64,000 nucleotides of DNA, from assembly GCF_010731655.1 (NCBI RefSeq), contig NZ_AP022619.1, forward strand, positions 4,402,001 through 4,466,000, given 5' to 3'. Every line of letters begins with the position of its first letter. Positions within the stretch are counted from its first letter, which is position 1. Of this stretch, positions 35,636 through 44,827 are shown one piece after another. This DNA comes from Mycobacterium paraseoulense (lineage in GTDB: Bacteria > Actinomycetota > Actinomycetes > Mycobacteriales > Mycobacteriaceae). The notes under the pieces are model-generated. The model worked only from the letters and a program-made list of their open reading frames with translations. It was not told the DNA's origin and ran no database searches. The position numbers and the translations under genes are program-made.

Positions 35636-36799
35636 ATGGATGGCCGGCAGGCGGGCGGGATTCGCAGCTTCCTGCCGGCCGTGGAGGGGATGCGCGCCTG
35701 CGCGGCGATGGGCGTGGTCGTCACCCACGTCGCTTTCCAGACCGGACACTCCACCGGGGTGACGGGCCGCCTGTTCGGCCGCTTCGATCTCGCCGTGGCG
35801 GTGTTCTTCGCGTTGTCGGGATTCCTGTTGTGGCGCGGCCACGCCGCGGCCGCACGCGGCCTGGCCGCGCGACCCCGCACCGGCCACTATCTGCGGTCGC
35901 GGGTGGTGCGCATCATGCCCGCCTATCTGGTGGCGGTCGTCGTGATCCTGTCGCTGCTGCCCGACGCGGATCACGCCAGCCCGACGGTGTGGCTGGCCAA
36001 CCTGACGCTGACCCAGATCTATGTGCCGCTCACCTTGACCGGCGGGCTGACCCAGATGTGGAGCCTCTCCGTCGAGGTGGCCTTTTATCTGGCCCTGCCG
36101 ATCCTGGCGCTGTCAACCCGCCGGTTGCCGCTCGGCGCGCGGGTGCCGGCGATCGCCGCGCTGGCCGCGTTGAGCTGGGCCTGGGGCTGGGTGCCCGTCC
36201 ATTCGGGATCCGGCACCAATCCGCTCAACTGGCCGCCGGCCTTCTTCTCCTGGTTCGCCGCGGGCATGGTGCTGGCCGAATGGGTCCACAGCCCGGTCGG
36301 TGTGCCGCACCGGTGGGCGCGGCGCCGCGTGGTGATGGGCGTCGTCGCGGTCCTGGCCTACCTATTGGCGGCCTCCCCGCTGGCCGGGCCCGAGGGCCTG
36401 ATTCCCGGCACGGCCAGCCAGTTCGCGGTGAAGACCGCGGCCGGCTCGGTGGTGGCGTTCGCGCTGGTCGCCCCGCTGGTGCTGGACCGCGTCGACACTT
36501 CGCACCGGCTGCTGGGCAGCACCGTCATGGTGACGCTGGGCCGCTGGTCCTACGGCCTGTTCGTCTGGCACCTGGCCGCGCTGGCCATGGTGTTCCCGGT
36601 GCTCGGGACGTTCGCGTTCACCGGCCGGATGCCCGAGGTGTTGGTGCTGACGCTCATCTTCGGGTGGGCGATCGCAGCGGTCAGCTACGGGCTGGTCGAG
36701 TCACCCTGCCGGGAAGCGTTGCGGCGCTGGGAGAAACGAGAGAAGCCGGCCGAAGGCCGCGATGCGGTCGACGCCGAGGCGGACGCGATCGCGCCCTAA
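35636..36799 (+). CDS. Membrane acyltransferase, acyltransferase-3 family (Rv0228 type)
   Basis: The 387-residue polytopic protein has ten or so TM helices. The catalytic His of the acyltransferase-3 family is in the first helical segment (GVVVTHVAFQTG), and the FALSGFLLWRG motif and RSRVVRIMPAYLVAV follow. Such enzymes O-acylate lipids or glycans using acyl-CoA. ATG 35636 (MDGRQAGGIRSF) agrees with M. tuberculosis Rv0228; ATG 35609 and GTG 35633 are alternatives. It overlaps the convergent YbjN-like gene by 4 bases. It shares a 158-base divergent region with the Rv0227c-type gene, suggesting common glycolipid work. Confidence 0.88.
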   Translation: MDGRQAGGIRSFLPAVEGMRACAAMGVVVTHVAFQTGHSTGVTGRLFGRFDLAVAVFFALSGFLLWRGHAAAARGLAARPRTGHYLRSRVVRIMPAYLVAVVVILSLLPDADHASPTVWLANLTLTQIYVPLTLTGGLTQMWSLSVEVAFYLALPILALSTRRLPLGARVPAIAALAALSWAWGWVPVHSGSGTNPLNWPPAFFSWFAAGMVLAEWVHSPVGVPHRWARRRVVMGVVAVLAYLLAASPLAGPEGLIPGTASQFAVKTAAGSVVAFALVAPLVLDRVDTSHRLLGSTVMVTLGRWSYGLFVWHLAALAMVFPVLGTFAFTGRMPEVLVLTLIFGWAIAAVSYGLVESPCREALRRWEKREKPAEGRDAVDAEADAIAP

Positions 36800-37272
36800 C
36801 CGGTTCGGTCCATCCACTCTTCCAGCGTGTGCGCGGACGGCAGGCAGATCGCGCGCTCGATCTTCTCAAATAGGTCGGCGCCGTACTCGACGGTGGAACG
36901 GACGAGGTTGCCCAGCGCCTCGATGTGGATGCCGTCGGTCAGCAGGTAAGCGTTCTCGCCGACGACGCTGACGTGGCCCGGTCGGGCGGTCTCGCGCACA
37001 AACGCCTTCGGCCAATGGGTTTCGCGGTTCCAGTCGTTGACCAGTTCCATCAGGCGCGGCCGCTCGGCGGCGGGGTAGTGGCCGGCGGGATTGATCGAGA
37101 TCTCGATGACGTCGCGCCGCAGGCCGTTGATCCGCAAGGTCACGTGTAGCTTGCCGCGCTCGTAGCTGGGCAGCATCAGGAACTCCTCGCCGTCGTCGCT
37201 GCGAAAGAACCGCAACTGACGCGATTGCAGGTAACGGTCGATCAGGTCCGTGCTCAGCGGTTCGATCTGCAT
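36796..37272 (-). CDS. YbjN-domain protein
   Basis: This 158-residue acidic protein has the YbjN (type III secretion chaperone-like) fold pattern: LIDRYLQSRQLRFFRSDDGEEF, then alternating strands, NDWNRETHWPKAFVRE, and the final helix RSTVEYGADLFEKIERAI. YbjN proteins are seen in actinobacteria as putative sensory or chaperone factors; no activity is known. ATG 37272 is the start. It lies 54 bases from the end of the upstream ligase gene on the same strand and converges on the acyltransferase gene with a 4-base overlap. In M. tuberculosis a PIN-domain gene (Rv0229c) occupies this place. Confidence 0.8.
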   Translation of the reverse strand: MQIEPLSTDLIDRYLQSRQLRFFRSDDGEEFLMLPSYERGKLHVTLRINGLRRDVIEISINPAGHYPAAERPRLMELVNDWNRETHWPKAFVRETARPGHVSVVGENAYLLTDGIHIEALGNLVRSTVEYGADLFEKIERAICLPSAHTLEEWMDRTG

Positions 37273-37326
37273 GGCCCGATGGTGCGGCCGCGGCCTTGGA
37301 GGATTCTTGATGCGACCGGTGGCGCG

Positions 37327-38817
37327 TCAGACCGGCTCGGCGGCCTGCAGCCGCGCGATGATCTCGGCGCGCACCGCCGACCGCCGGGCCTTGCCGGCGT
37401 CGTCACGCAGGGGAGTGTCGACGAACTCGATGAAGCCGGTGGTGGGCGGCACCTTGTACGCGGCGAGGTGTTCGCGCAGGAACTCCTGCACGCCCGCGGC
37501 GTCCAGTGTGGCGCCGTCGGCCGTGTGCACCAGCGCGTAGGGCACCTGGCCCAGGTCGCCGGAGTTCGGGTCGGGGACGCCGACGACGAGGCAGGACAAC
37601 ACGTCGGGGTGCGCCGACAACGCGTTCTCGACCTCGGCGGGGTACACGTTGCGGCCGCCCACGGTGAACATGTCGACGCGGCGGTCCGACAGGTACAGGA
37701 ACCCGTCGGCGTCGAAATGGCCAAGATCCCCAAGGGAATCCCAGCCGTCGCGGCTCTTCGCCGTCGCGCCGACGTAGCGGTAGGTGGGCGCACTGCCCGC
37801 ACCGGGACGCATGTAGATCTCGCCGACCACCCCGGGCGGGCAGGGGTTGCCGTCGTCGTCGAGCACCTTCATCTCCCCGGCGACCACCACGCCCACCGAG
37901 CCGCGGTGGGTCAGCCACTGGTCGCCGGAGATGAAGGTGAGTGCCTGTAATTCGGTGCCGCCGTAGAGTTCCCACACCTTCTCCGGGGCCAGCAGGTCGA
38001 TCCACGCCTGCTTGACGGCCGGCGGGCAAGGCGCCCCCATATGCCAGAACCGACGGATCGACGACAGGTCATACGAAGAGGGGTCGGCGTGGTAGACGGG
38101 CAGCGCGCGCTGCATGATCGTCGGCACCGTCGTCAGGAAGGTGACGCGGTGGTCGGTGATCAGCCGCAGGAACCGCTCGGGGTCGAACCGGCTCATCACG
38201 ACCAGGTGGTGGCGCATCAGCAGGGCGAGCGTCGCGGTGGTGAAACCCGTGTTGTGGGACAACGGGATCGGGACCAGCGTGGTGTCGCCCTCCTGCGCGC
38301 CGAGGGGATAGCCGATGGCGGCCGGTATCCGGCTGTCACCGCCGGATTCGATGAGCTTGGGCCGGCCGGTGCTGCCACCGGATCCCATCGCCTTCCAGAC
38401 CGGCGAGACCGCCTCGGGCAGCGCCGCGTCGGAGTGCTCCGGACCTGGCGTGAAACCGGCCGGAACGCTGGGCATTTGGGGGTGATCGCGACCAACCAGC
38501 AGCGCGGGCGGGCGCAGCTCCAGCAGGCCGGCCAGTTCCGCGTCGGGCAACCGCGCCGACAGCGGCTGGGGCACCGCGCCCAGCTTCCAACACGCCACCG
38601 CGGCCTGGATCCACTCGACGGAGTTGGGCAACACCATGGTCACGTAGTCGCCGACGCCGACACCACGCTCGGCGTAGGCGCGGGCCAACCGGTTCGTCGA
38701 GGCGTCGAGCTCCGCGCGGGTGAGGGTCAGCCCGTCACAGGTGACGGCGGGCTCGTCGGGTGCCAGCTCGGCCAGCGCCGAAATCCGGGTGCCGATCGGC
38801 GGGATCGGCTCACTCAT
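37327..38817 (-). CDS. Acyl-CoA ligase coupled to php
   Basis: The 496-residue adenylate-forming enzyme resembles bile-acid or steroid-acid CoA ligases. The A3 loop is GSGGSTGRPKLIESGG, the hinge LSDRRVDMFTVGGRNVYP, and the catalytic Lys is in RDDAGKARRSAV. ATG 38817 overlaps the php stop by eight bases, so translation is coupled to the lactonase gene. The shared transcript suggests it activates the hydroxy acid released by Php (inference). In M. tuberculosis Rv0230c is not followed by a ligase. Confidence 0.87.
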   Translation of the reverse strand: MSEPIPPIGTRISALAELAPDEPAVTCDGLTLTRAELDASTNRLARAYAERGVGVGDYVTMVLPNSVEWIQAAVACWKLGAVPQPLSARLPDAELAGLLELRPPALLVGRDHPQMPSVPAGFTPGPEHSDAALPEAVSPVWKAMGSGGSTGRPKLIESGGDSRIPAAIGYPLGAQEGDTTLVPIPLSHNTGFTTATLALLMRHHLVVMSRFDPERFLRLITDHRVTFLTTVPTIMQRALPVYHADPSSYDLSSIRRFWHMGAPCPPAVKQAWIDLLAPEKVWELYGGTELQALTFISGDQWLTHRGSVGVVVAGEMKVLDDDGNPCPPGVVGEIYMRPGAGSAPTYRYVGATAKSRDGWDSLGDLGHFDADGFLYLSDRRVDMFTVGGRNVYPAEVENALSAHPDVLSCLVVGVPDPNSGDLGQVPYALVHTADGATLDAAGVQEFLREHLAAYKVPPTTGFIEFVDTPLRDDAGKARRSAVRAEIIARLQAAEPV

Positions 38818-39790
38818 ATGCGCCCTGCCGCTCGAAGATCCGGCGGGGGTTGTCGACCAGCATCGTGTGCAGTTGATCGTCGGTCACGCCGCGCTCCTTG
38901 AGCGCGGGGATGACGTCGTTGTGGATGTGCAGGTAGTGCCAGTTGGGCGCCATCTGCGGCACGAGCTCTTCGGGCAGCGCGTCGAAGTAGCAGTTGGCGT
39001 CGTGCGAGAGCACCATCTTGTCGGCGTGGCCGCGTTCGCACATCTGCGCCACGATCTTGACCCGCTCTTCGAAGGGAGAGATGACGTCGAGGCCGAAGCG
39101 GTCCATCCCGAGATAAGACCCCGCGGCGATGAGTTCCTCGAGGTAGCCGATGTCGGTGCTGTCGCCGGAGTGGCCGATGATGACCCGGGTCAGGTCGACG
39201 CCCTCTTCTTCGAAGATGCGTTGCTGCTCGAGGCCGCGGCGCAGGCCGGCGTGGGTGTGCGTCGAGATCGGCACCCCGGTGCGTTTGTGCGCCTGGGCGA
39301 CCGCGCGCAGCACCCGCTCGACGCCGGGGGTGATGCCCGGCTCGTCGGTGGCGCACTTGAGGATTCCGGCCTTGACGCCCGTGTCGGCGATGCCCTGCTC
39401 GATGTCCTTCACGAACATGTCGGTCATGATCTCCGGGCCGCCCAGCAACCCGCCGGGGCCCTCGTAGTGGAACCGGAACGGAATGTCGTTGTAGGTGTAA
39501 AGTCCAGTCGCCACAACGATGTTCAGCTCGGTCGCCGCGGCCACCCGGGCGATGCGCGGGATGTAGCGGCCCAGCCCGATCACGGTGAGGTCGACGATGG
39601 TGTCGACGCCGCGGGACTTCAACTCGTTGAGGCGGGCGATCGCGTCGGCCACCCGCTTATCCTCGTCGCCCCAGGCGTCCGGGTAGTTGAGCGCGATCTC
39701 GGTGGTCATGATGAACACGTGCTCGTGCATGAGCGTCACGCCGAGGTCGGCGGTATCGATGGGGCCGCGGGCGGTATTGAGTTCTGACAC
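38810..39790 (-). CDS. php: Phosphotriesterase-like lactonase Php
   Basis: The 326-residue TIM-barrel metal enzyme has every expected ligand: His22 and His24 (LMHEHVFI), the carbamylated Lys145 (GILKCATDEPG), His178 (ISTHTH), His207 (IIGHSGD) and Asp264 (LSHDANC). Enzymes of this phosphotriesterase-like lactonase group, including M. tuberculosis Rv0230c, hydrolyse lactones better than organophosphates. GTG 39790 is the start. Its stop overlaps the downstream ligase, and fadE4 diverges 114 bases away. Confidence 0.94.
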   Translation of the reverse strand: MSELNTARGPIDTADLGVTLMHEHVFIMTTEIALNYPDAWGDEDKRVADAIARLNELKSRGVDTIVDLTVIGLGRYIPRIARVAAATELNIVVATGLYTYNDIPFRFHYEGPGGLLGGPEIMTDMFVKDIEQGIADTGVKAGILKCATDEPGITPGVERVLRAVAQAHKRTGVPISTHTHAGLRRGLEQQRIFEEEGVDLTRVIIGHSGDSTDIGYLEELIAAGSYLGMDRFGLDVISPFEERVKIVAQMCERGHADKMVLSHDANCYFDALPEELVPQMAPNWHYLHIHNDVIPALKERGVTDDQLHTMLVDNPRRIFERQGAYE

Positions 39791-39904
39791 GGGTCTGATG
39801 CTAGGTCGAGCCGGTGGTCGGACAACAGTGCCGATTTATTCCGGTGCGCCCGTCGGTGCAGTACCGTCACCCTCGTCCCAACCGGAACCCGCGGGAGTCG
39901 CGTC

Positions 39905-41602
39905 ATGTTGCTCAATCCCAACAACCTGCAACGTCAATATCCTGACCGTCGTTCGGGCGAGATCATGGCCGCCACGGTCGACTTCTTCGAATCGCGCGGC
40001 AAGGCGCGGCTGAAGTCCGACGACCACGAACGGGTGTGGTACTCCGACTTTCTGGACCACATCGGACGCGAGCGCATCTTCGCCTCGCTGCTGACCCCGT
40101 CCGAGTACGGCGCGGACGACTGCCGCTGGGACACCTACCGGATCAGCGAGTTCGCCGAGATCGTGGGGTTCTACGGGCTGAGCTACTGGTACCCCTTCCA
40201 GGTCACCGCGCTGGGCCTGGGCCCGATCTGGATGAGCGCCAACGAGGACGCCAAGCGCAAGGCGGCCGCGCAGCTGGAGGCCGGTGAGGTGTTCGCGTTC
40301 GGGTTGTCCGAGCAGACCCACGGGGCCGACGTCTACCAGACCGACATGATCCTGACGCCGGCCGAGCACGGCTGGACGGCCCGTGGCGAGAAGTACTACA
40401 TCGGCAACGCGAACGTGGCGCGGATGGTGTCGACGTTCGGCAAGATCGCCGGTTCCGACGACTACGTGTTCTTCGCCGCCGACTCCCAGCACGATCGGTA
40501 CGACCTGATCAAGAACGTGGTGAACTCGCAGAACTACGTCGCCAACTACGCGCTGCGCGACTACCCGGTCACCGAGGCCGACATCCTGCACCGCGGTCCC
40601 GAGGCATTCCACGCGGCCCTCAACACGGTCAACGTGTGTAAGTACAACCTGGGCTGGGGCGCGGTCGGCATGTGCACCCACGCCATGTACGAGGCCGTCA
40701 CCCACGCCTCCAACCGCGTCCTGTACGGCACCGTCGTCACCGATTTCAGCCACGTGCGGCGGCTGCTCACCGACGCGTATGTGCGGTTGATCGCGATGAA
40801 GCTCGTCGCCACCCGCGCCTGCGACTACATGCGCGCCGCGTCAGAGACCGACCGTCGCTACCTGCTCTACAGCCCGCTCACCAAGGCGAAGATCACCAGC
40901 GAGGGCGAGCGGGTGATCACCGCGCTGTGGGACGTCATCGCGGCCAAGGGTGTCGAGAAGGACACCATCTTCGAGGCCATGACCCGCGAGATCGGTTTAC
41001 TGCCGCGGCTGGAAGGCACCGTGCACATCAACATCGGGTTGCTCGCCAAGTTCATGCCCAACTACTTGTTTGCGCCCAACGGTGACCTGCCGCTGATCGG
41101 CCGGCGCGACGACGCGGCCGACGACTCGTTCCTGTTCAACCAGGGCCCTACCGGAGGATTGGGCAAGGTGCGCTTCCACGATTGGCGGGCGCCGTTCGAC
41201 GGATTCGCGCACCTGCCCAACGTCGCCGTGCTGCGCGCCCAGATCGAGGTGCTGGCCGACATGCTGGCCGGGGCCACCCCGGATGCCGCGCAGCAGAAGG
41301 ACATCGACTTCGCGTTCGCCGTCGGGCAGCTGTTCGCGACGGTGCCCTACGCGCAGCTGATCCTGGAGGAGGCCCCGTTGTCCGGGGTGGACGAGGCGCT
41401 GATCGACGAGATCTTCGCGGTGCTGGTCCGCGACTTCAACAGCTACGCCGTCGAGCTGGGCGACAAGTCCGCCACGACCGACGCGCAGGCCCGCTTCGCG
41501 ATGCGGATGATCCGTCGTCCGGTGTTCGACCACGCGCGTTACGACCAGGTCTGGAAGGAACACATCCAGCCGATCAACGGCGCCTATCAGATGCGGCCGT
41601 AA
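39905..41602 (+). CDS. fadE4: Acyl-CoA dehydrogenase FadE4
   Basis: The 565-residue protein is the long acyl-CoA dehydrogenase type found at M. tuberculosis Rv0231 (568 residues). FAD/acyl segments include AFGLSEQTHGADVYQTD and KYYIGNANVARM, and a long C-terminal helical domain reaches beyond the usual 380-residue core. GGGAG at 39893-39897 precedes ATG 39905 by seven bases. It is divergent from php and may act on the CoA ester made by the neighbouring ligase (inference). Confidence 0.92.
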   Translation: MLLNPNNLQRQYPDRRSGEIMAATVDFFESRGKARLKSDDHERVWYSDFLDHIGRERIFASLLTPSEYGADDCRWDTYRISEFAEIVGFYGLSYWYPFQVTALGLGPIWMSANEDAKRKAAAQLEAGEVFAFGLSEQTHGADVYQTDMILTPAEHGWTARGEKYYIGNANVARMVSTFGKIAGSDDYVFFAADSQHDRYDLIKNVVNSQNYVANYALRDYPVTEADILHRGPEAFHAALNTVNVCKYNLGWGAVGMCTHAMYEAVTHASNRVLYGTVVTDFSHVRRLLTDAYVRLIAMKLVATRACDYMRAASETDRRYLLYSPLTKAKITSEGERVITALWDVIAAKGVEKDTIFEAMTREIGLLPRLEGTVHINIGLLAKFMPNYLFAPNGDLPLIGRRDDAADDSFLFNQGPTGGLGKVRFHDWRAPFDGFAHLPNVAVLRAQIEVLADMLAGATPDAAQQKDIDFAFAVGQLFATVPYAQLILEEAPLSGVDEALIDEIFAVLVRDFNSYAVELGDKSATTDAQARFAMRMIRRPVFDHARYDQVWKEHIQPINGAYQMRP

Positions 41603-41627
41603 CCGGGCAGTGGGCCGGTGTGGACCG

Positions 41628-42842
41628 CTATTCGGCCGCGGCCGAGAGCGCGTCCATGAGCGCGTCGACGTTGAGCTGGGGTTGGATTCCTGCGGTTCCG
41701 GCCAGGCCCGGTGCGCTGGTGGCCATGGCCGCCGGTGCCGCACCCAAGGCGCTCGACGAGCTGGAGACGACGGGGGCGACGGCGGGCAGGAAGTACGGAG
41801 AGGCGGTGACGGGGGCGGTGATGACGCCGCCGGCGTTGATGGCGGTGACGAGGCCGGTGCTGGTGTCGATGGTGGCCTCGACGCCGCTGCTGCCGGCGGT
41901 GACGGCGCCGCTGGGGACGATGAACCCGCCTTGCGACCCGAGAAAGGGGCTGGGGCTGTTGACGAAGAGTTGGCCGCTCGTGACCGTGGCATTGAAGTTG
42001 AAGATGTAGACCCCACCGGCTTGGGCAGTGCGCGTGACTCCGGCGGAGAGGTTGATAAATGTGACGTCGGTGTTGGCGGTGAAGGTGGCGCCGTAGGTGG
42101 CGGACACGGGGTTGCCGGGGGTGACGGTGACGGTGGTGCCGGGGTTGAGGGTGGCGCCGCCGGGTGCGATGTTGGCGGTGCTGCCTTGGGGCAGCGGCGG
42201 GTCGACGAGGTTGGCCTGCTGAGTGGCGAGGCTTTGAACCACGGATTGGGTGCGGGCGCTGGTGGTGTTGGCGGTGGTCTGGGCCACCGAGTTGGCCTGC
42301 GCGTCCTGGCCCGCCGGGTTGGTGGTCTGCGGCGGTTCATTGAATGACGTCATGGTGCTCGCGGTCGCCGAGTCGGCGGCGTAGGCGTACATGGTGGCGG
42401 CGTCCTGGGCCCACATCTCGAAGTACTGGGCTTCGGTAACCGCGATCGCGGGGCCGCTTTGGCCGAAGAAGTTGGTGGCGATCAGCGCCATCAGCTGGGC
42501 GCGGTTGGCCGCGATCACCGGCGGAGGCACCGTCATCGCGAATGCCGCCGCATAGGCCGCGGCCGCCGCATACGCCTGCGTGGCGGTGACTCCGGCTTGT
42601 GCGGCCGCGGCCTGCAGCCACGCCACGTAGGGGGCGGCCGCGCCCGACATCGCCATCGACGACGGGCCGAACCACGCCAAGCCGGTCAGGTCGGCGAGTT
42701 GTGAAGAATAGCCCGCCGCCGTGGATTCCAACTCGGCGGTCACCGCGTTCCAGGCCGCCGCAGCGGCCAGCAGCGGTCCCGATCCCGGGCCGGCATACAT
42801 CAACCCCGAGTTGACCTCCGGGGGCAGCAACCCGAAATCCAT
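41628..42842 (-). CDS. PPE-family protein without an adjacent PE
   Basis: The 404-residue product begins [20 protein letters not shown], the hallmark PPE N-terminus, and its helical PPE domain runs to about residue 165, including [10 protein letters not shown] and [17 protein letters not shown]. Such proteins are usually secreted by ESX systems. The C-terminal half is Ala/Ser/Thr-rich and beta-like, with [21 protein letters not shown] and a [11 protein letters not shown] segment; no PPW or SVP end motif was recognised. ATG 42842 is used; the frame extends eight codons further. No PE, EsxA-like or ESX gene is nearby. It is inserted between fadE4 and the TetR gene relative to M. tuberculosis. 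Confidence 0.9.
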   Translation of the reverse strand: MDFGLLPPEVNSGLMYAGPGSGPLLAAAAAWNAVTAELESTAAGYSSQLADLTGLAWFGPSSMAMSGAAAPYVAWLQAAAAQAGVTATQAYAAAAAYAAAFAMTVPPPVIAANRAQLMALIATNFFGQSGPAIAVTEAQYFEMWAQDAATMYAYAADSATASTMTSFNEPPQTTNPAGQDAQANSVAQTTANTTSARTQSVVQSLATQQANLVDPPLPQGSTANIAPGGATLNPGTTVTVTPGNPVSATYGATFTANTDVTFINLSAGVTRTAQAGGVYIFNFNATVTSGQLFVNSPSPFLGSQGGFIVPSGAVTAGSSGVEATIDTSTGLVTAINAGGVITAPVTASPYFLPAVAPVVSSSSSALGAAPAAMATSAPGLAGTAGIQPQLNVDALMDALSAAAE

Positions 42843-43137
42843 GGCACTTGCTCTCGTTAGAACCAATGGCCAACGGACTCACCGACCATCGTCAACCTAA
42901 CCACGACGGTTTAATCCGGGAGGGACTACTGCATTTTCGGCCCGCTCACCGACGGAGTAGCGCAGTCACCGCATCGACGACCCGGTGCACCAACGCGTGG
43001 GGCGACCAGCCGGCTTACCTCGTCGAGTTCCTCGCGTCTGTCGACAATGGGACACTGGTCGAGCACCAGCAATATTAGCCAGCGGCTTGGGATTTCCCCG
43101 GCGATTCGGACCGACGGAGCCCGCCCTGCCAAACCTC
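42843..43137. other. Intergenic region PPE / TetR
   Basis: About 300 bases hold no supportable gene; a 76-codon plus-strand frame (42848-43078) lacks a ribosome site and typical codon pattern. PPE-gene promoter elements should be here but none is clear. Confidence 0.45.
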
Positions 43138-43165
43138 TTGACTGTGACGCAGCTCACCGTAATAT
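43138..43165 (+). promoter_or_regulatory. Promoter of TetR-R2lox operon
   Basis: TTGACT (43138-43143), 16-base spacer, TAATAT (43160-43165) is a near-consensus sigma-A promoter for the gene at 43197. Confidence 0.75.
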
Positions 43166-43178
43166 GACCAGTGGTCAT
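43164..43178. promoter_or_regulatory. Perfect 15-bp palindromic operator
   Basis: ATGACCA-G-TGGTCAT is fully symmetric and overlaps the -10 box and the expected first transcribed base. It is the best candidate autoregulatory site of the TetR protein encoded immediately downstream. Confidence 0.75.
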
Positions 43179-43196
43179 CGACGCTAGGAGGCCGCA

Positions 43197-43889
43197 TTGC
43201 CAACGGTGACTTGGGCGCGGGTCGACCCCGCTCGTCGCGCGGCGATCATCGAAGCCGCGGAACACGAGTTCGGGACGCACGGCTTCTCCCGGGGCAGCCT
43301 CAACGTCATCGCCCGGCGAGCCGGCGTCGCGAAGGGCAGCCTCTTCCAGTACTTCGCGGACAAGCGCGATCTGTACGCGTTCATCGCCGACATCGGCAGC
43401 CAGCGGGTGCGCGCCTACATGGAAGACCGCATCCGCGAGCTGGACCCGAGCCGGCCGTTCTTCGACTTCCTGACCGACTGGCTCGACGCGTGGGTGGCCT
43501 ACTTCGCCGACCACCCGCATGAACGCGCGCTGCACGCCGCGGCGACGCTGGAAGTCGACACCGAAGCCCGCGTCAGCGTGCAGAACGTCATCCACCGGCA
43601 CTACCTGGAAGTGATGCGGCCGCTCATTCGCGAGGCGAAGGCGCGCGGCGACCTGCGCGCCGAATCCGACACCGACGCGCTGTTGTCGTTGCTGCTCTTG
43701 ATCTTTCCGCATTTGGCACTCGCGCCCTACATGCGCGGTTTGGATCCGGTCCTCGGGCTCGACGAACCCACCCCCGAGCAGCCGGCGCTGGCCGTGCGCC
43801 GGCTCGTCGCGGTGCTGGCGGCCGCCTTCGCGGCGGCGCCGCACCCGCCCGTCCACTCAGCCCCACAACAATCCGAGGAGATCACATGA
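43197..43889 (+). CDS. TetR family regulator of R2lox (Rv0232 type)
   Basis: The 230-residue repressor has the helix-turn-helix [22 protein letters not shown] (about 38-59) and a helical ligand domain. The start is TTG 43197, supported by AGGAGG (43186-43191) five bases upstream; no ATG or GTG fits. Its stop overlaps the ATG of the R2lox gene (ATGA), so both are one coupled unit. The palindrome on its promoter suggests self-repression released by a ligand, maybe the fatty acid that the oxidase binds (inference). M. tuberculosis Rv0232 has the same place. Confidence 0.9.
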   Translation: MPTVTWARVDPARRAAIIEAAEHEFGTHGFSRGSLNVIARRAGVAKGSLFQYFADKRDLYAFIADIGSQRVRAYMEDRIRELDPSRPFFDFLTDWLDAWVAYFADHPHERALHAAATLEVDTEARVSVQNVIHRHYLEVMRPLIREAKARGDLRAESDTDALLSLLLLIFPHLALAPYMRGLDPVLGLDEPTPEQPALAVRRLVAVLAAAFAAAPHPPVHSAPQQSEEIT

Positions 43890-44827
43890 CACGCACACAT
43901 TCGGGCTCGATGGTTCGAGGGGGCCTCAACTGGGACAGCCTGCCGCTGCGGCTGTTCGCCGGCGGCAACGCGAAATTCTGGGATCCGGCCGACATCGACT
44001 TCTCCCGCGACCGGGCGGACTGGGAGAAGCTGACCGACGATGAACGCCACTACGCCACCCGGCTGTGTGCCGAGTTCATCGCCGGTGAGGAGGCGGTCAC
44101 CGAGGACATTCAGCCGTTCATGTCGGCGATGCGGATCGAGGGCCGGCTGGGCGACGAGATGTACCTGACCCAGTTCGCGTTCGAAGAAGCCAAGCACGTG
44201 CAGGTGTTCCGCATGTGGCTGGACGCCGTCGGCGTCACCGACGACCTGCACGAGTACCTCGACGACATCCCCACGTACCGCACGATTTTCTACGAGGAAC
44301 TGCCCGACTGCCTCAACGCCTTGTCGGTCGACCCGTCACCGGCGGCCCAGGTCCGGGCGTCGGTCACCTACAACCACATGGTCGAAGGGATGCTGGCGCT
44401 CACGGGCTACTTCGGCTGGCACAAGATCTGCGTGGAGCGCGGCATCCTGCCGGGCATGCAGGAGTTGGTCCGGCGCATCGGCGACGACGAGCGGCGCCAC
44501 ATGGCGTGGGGCACCTTCACCTGCCGGCGCCACGTCGCCGCCGACGACGCCAACTGGGGCGTGTTCGAAACGCGCATGAACGAGCTCATGCCGCTCGGGC
44601 TGCGCCTCATCGAGGAGGGCTTCGCGCTTTACGACCCGATGCCCTTCGGCCTCTCGGTGGACGAGTTCATGCAGTACGCCGCCGACAAGGGCATGCGGCG
44701 GCTCGGCACGATCAGCAGCGCGCGCGGGCGGCCGGTCAGCGAGATCGACCTCGACTACTCGCCGGTGCAGCTGGAGGACACCTTCGCCGACGAGGACGAG
44801 AAGGCGCTGGCGGGCGCGTCCGCCTAG
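43886..44827 (+). CDS. nrdB: R2-like ligand-binding oxidase (R2lox), annotated NrdB (Rv0233 type)
   Basis: The 313-residue ferritin-fold protein has all six metal ligands at the numbering known for M. tuberculosis R2lox: Glu68, Glu101, His104, Glu167, Glu202, His205. Val71 and Tyr162, which form the ether cross-link, are also present. It therefore holds a Mn/Fe centre with a bound long-chain fatty acid and is an oxidase, not the radical subunit of class I ribonucleotide reductase. It is coupled to the upstream TetR gene by a 4-base overlap and converges with gabD1, also overlapping by 4 bases. Confidence 0.95.
   Translation: MTRTHSGSMVRGGLNWDSLPLRLFAGGNAKFWDPADIDFSRDRADWEKLTDDERHYATRLCAEFIAGEEAVTEDIQPFMSAMRIEGRLGDEMYLTQFAFEEAKHVQVFRMWLDAVGVTDDLHEYLDDIPTYRTIFYEELPDCLNALSVDPSPAAQVRASVTYNHMVEGMLALTGYFGWHKICVERGILPGMQELVRRIGDDERRHMAWGTFTCRRHVAADDANWGVFETRMNELMPLGLRLIEEGFALYDPMPFGLSVDEFMQYAADKGMRRLGTISSARGRPVSEIDLDYSPVQLEDTFADEDEKALAGASA

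Noticed and set aside
42848..43078. 76-codon frame after the PPE gene
   Set aside because: No ribosome site, no conserved pattern, and atypical codon use.
43886..44827. Ribonucleotide reductase R2 subunit
   Set aside because: Val71, Tyr162 and the six-ligand pattern are those of R2lox, so the reductase role implied by the name nrdB is not supported.
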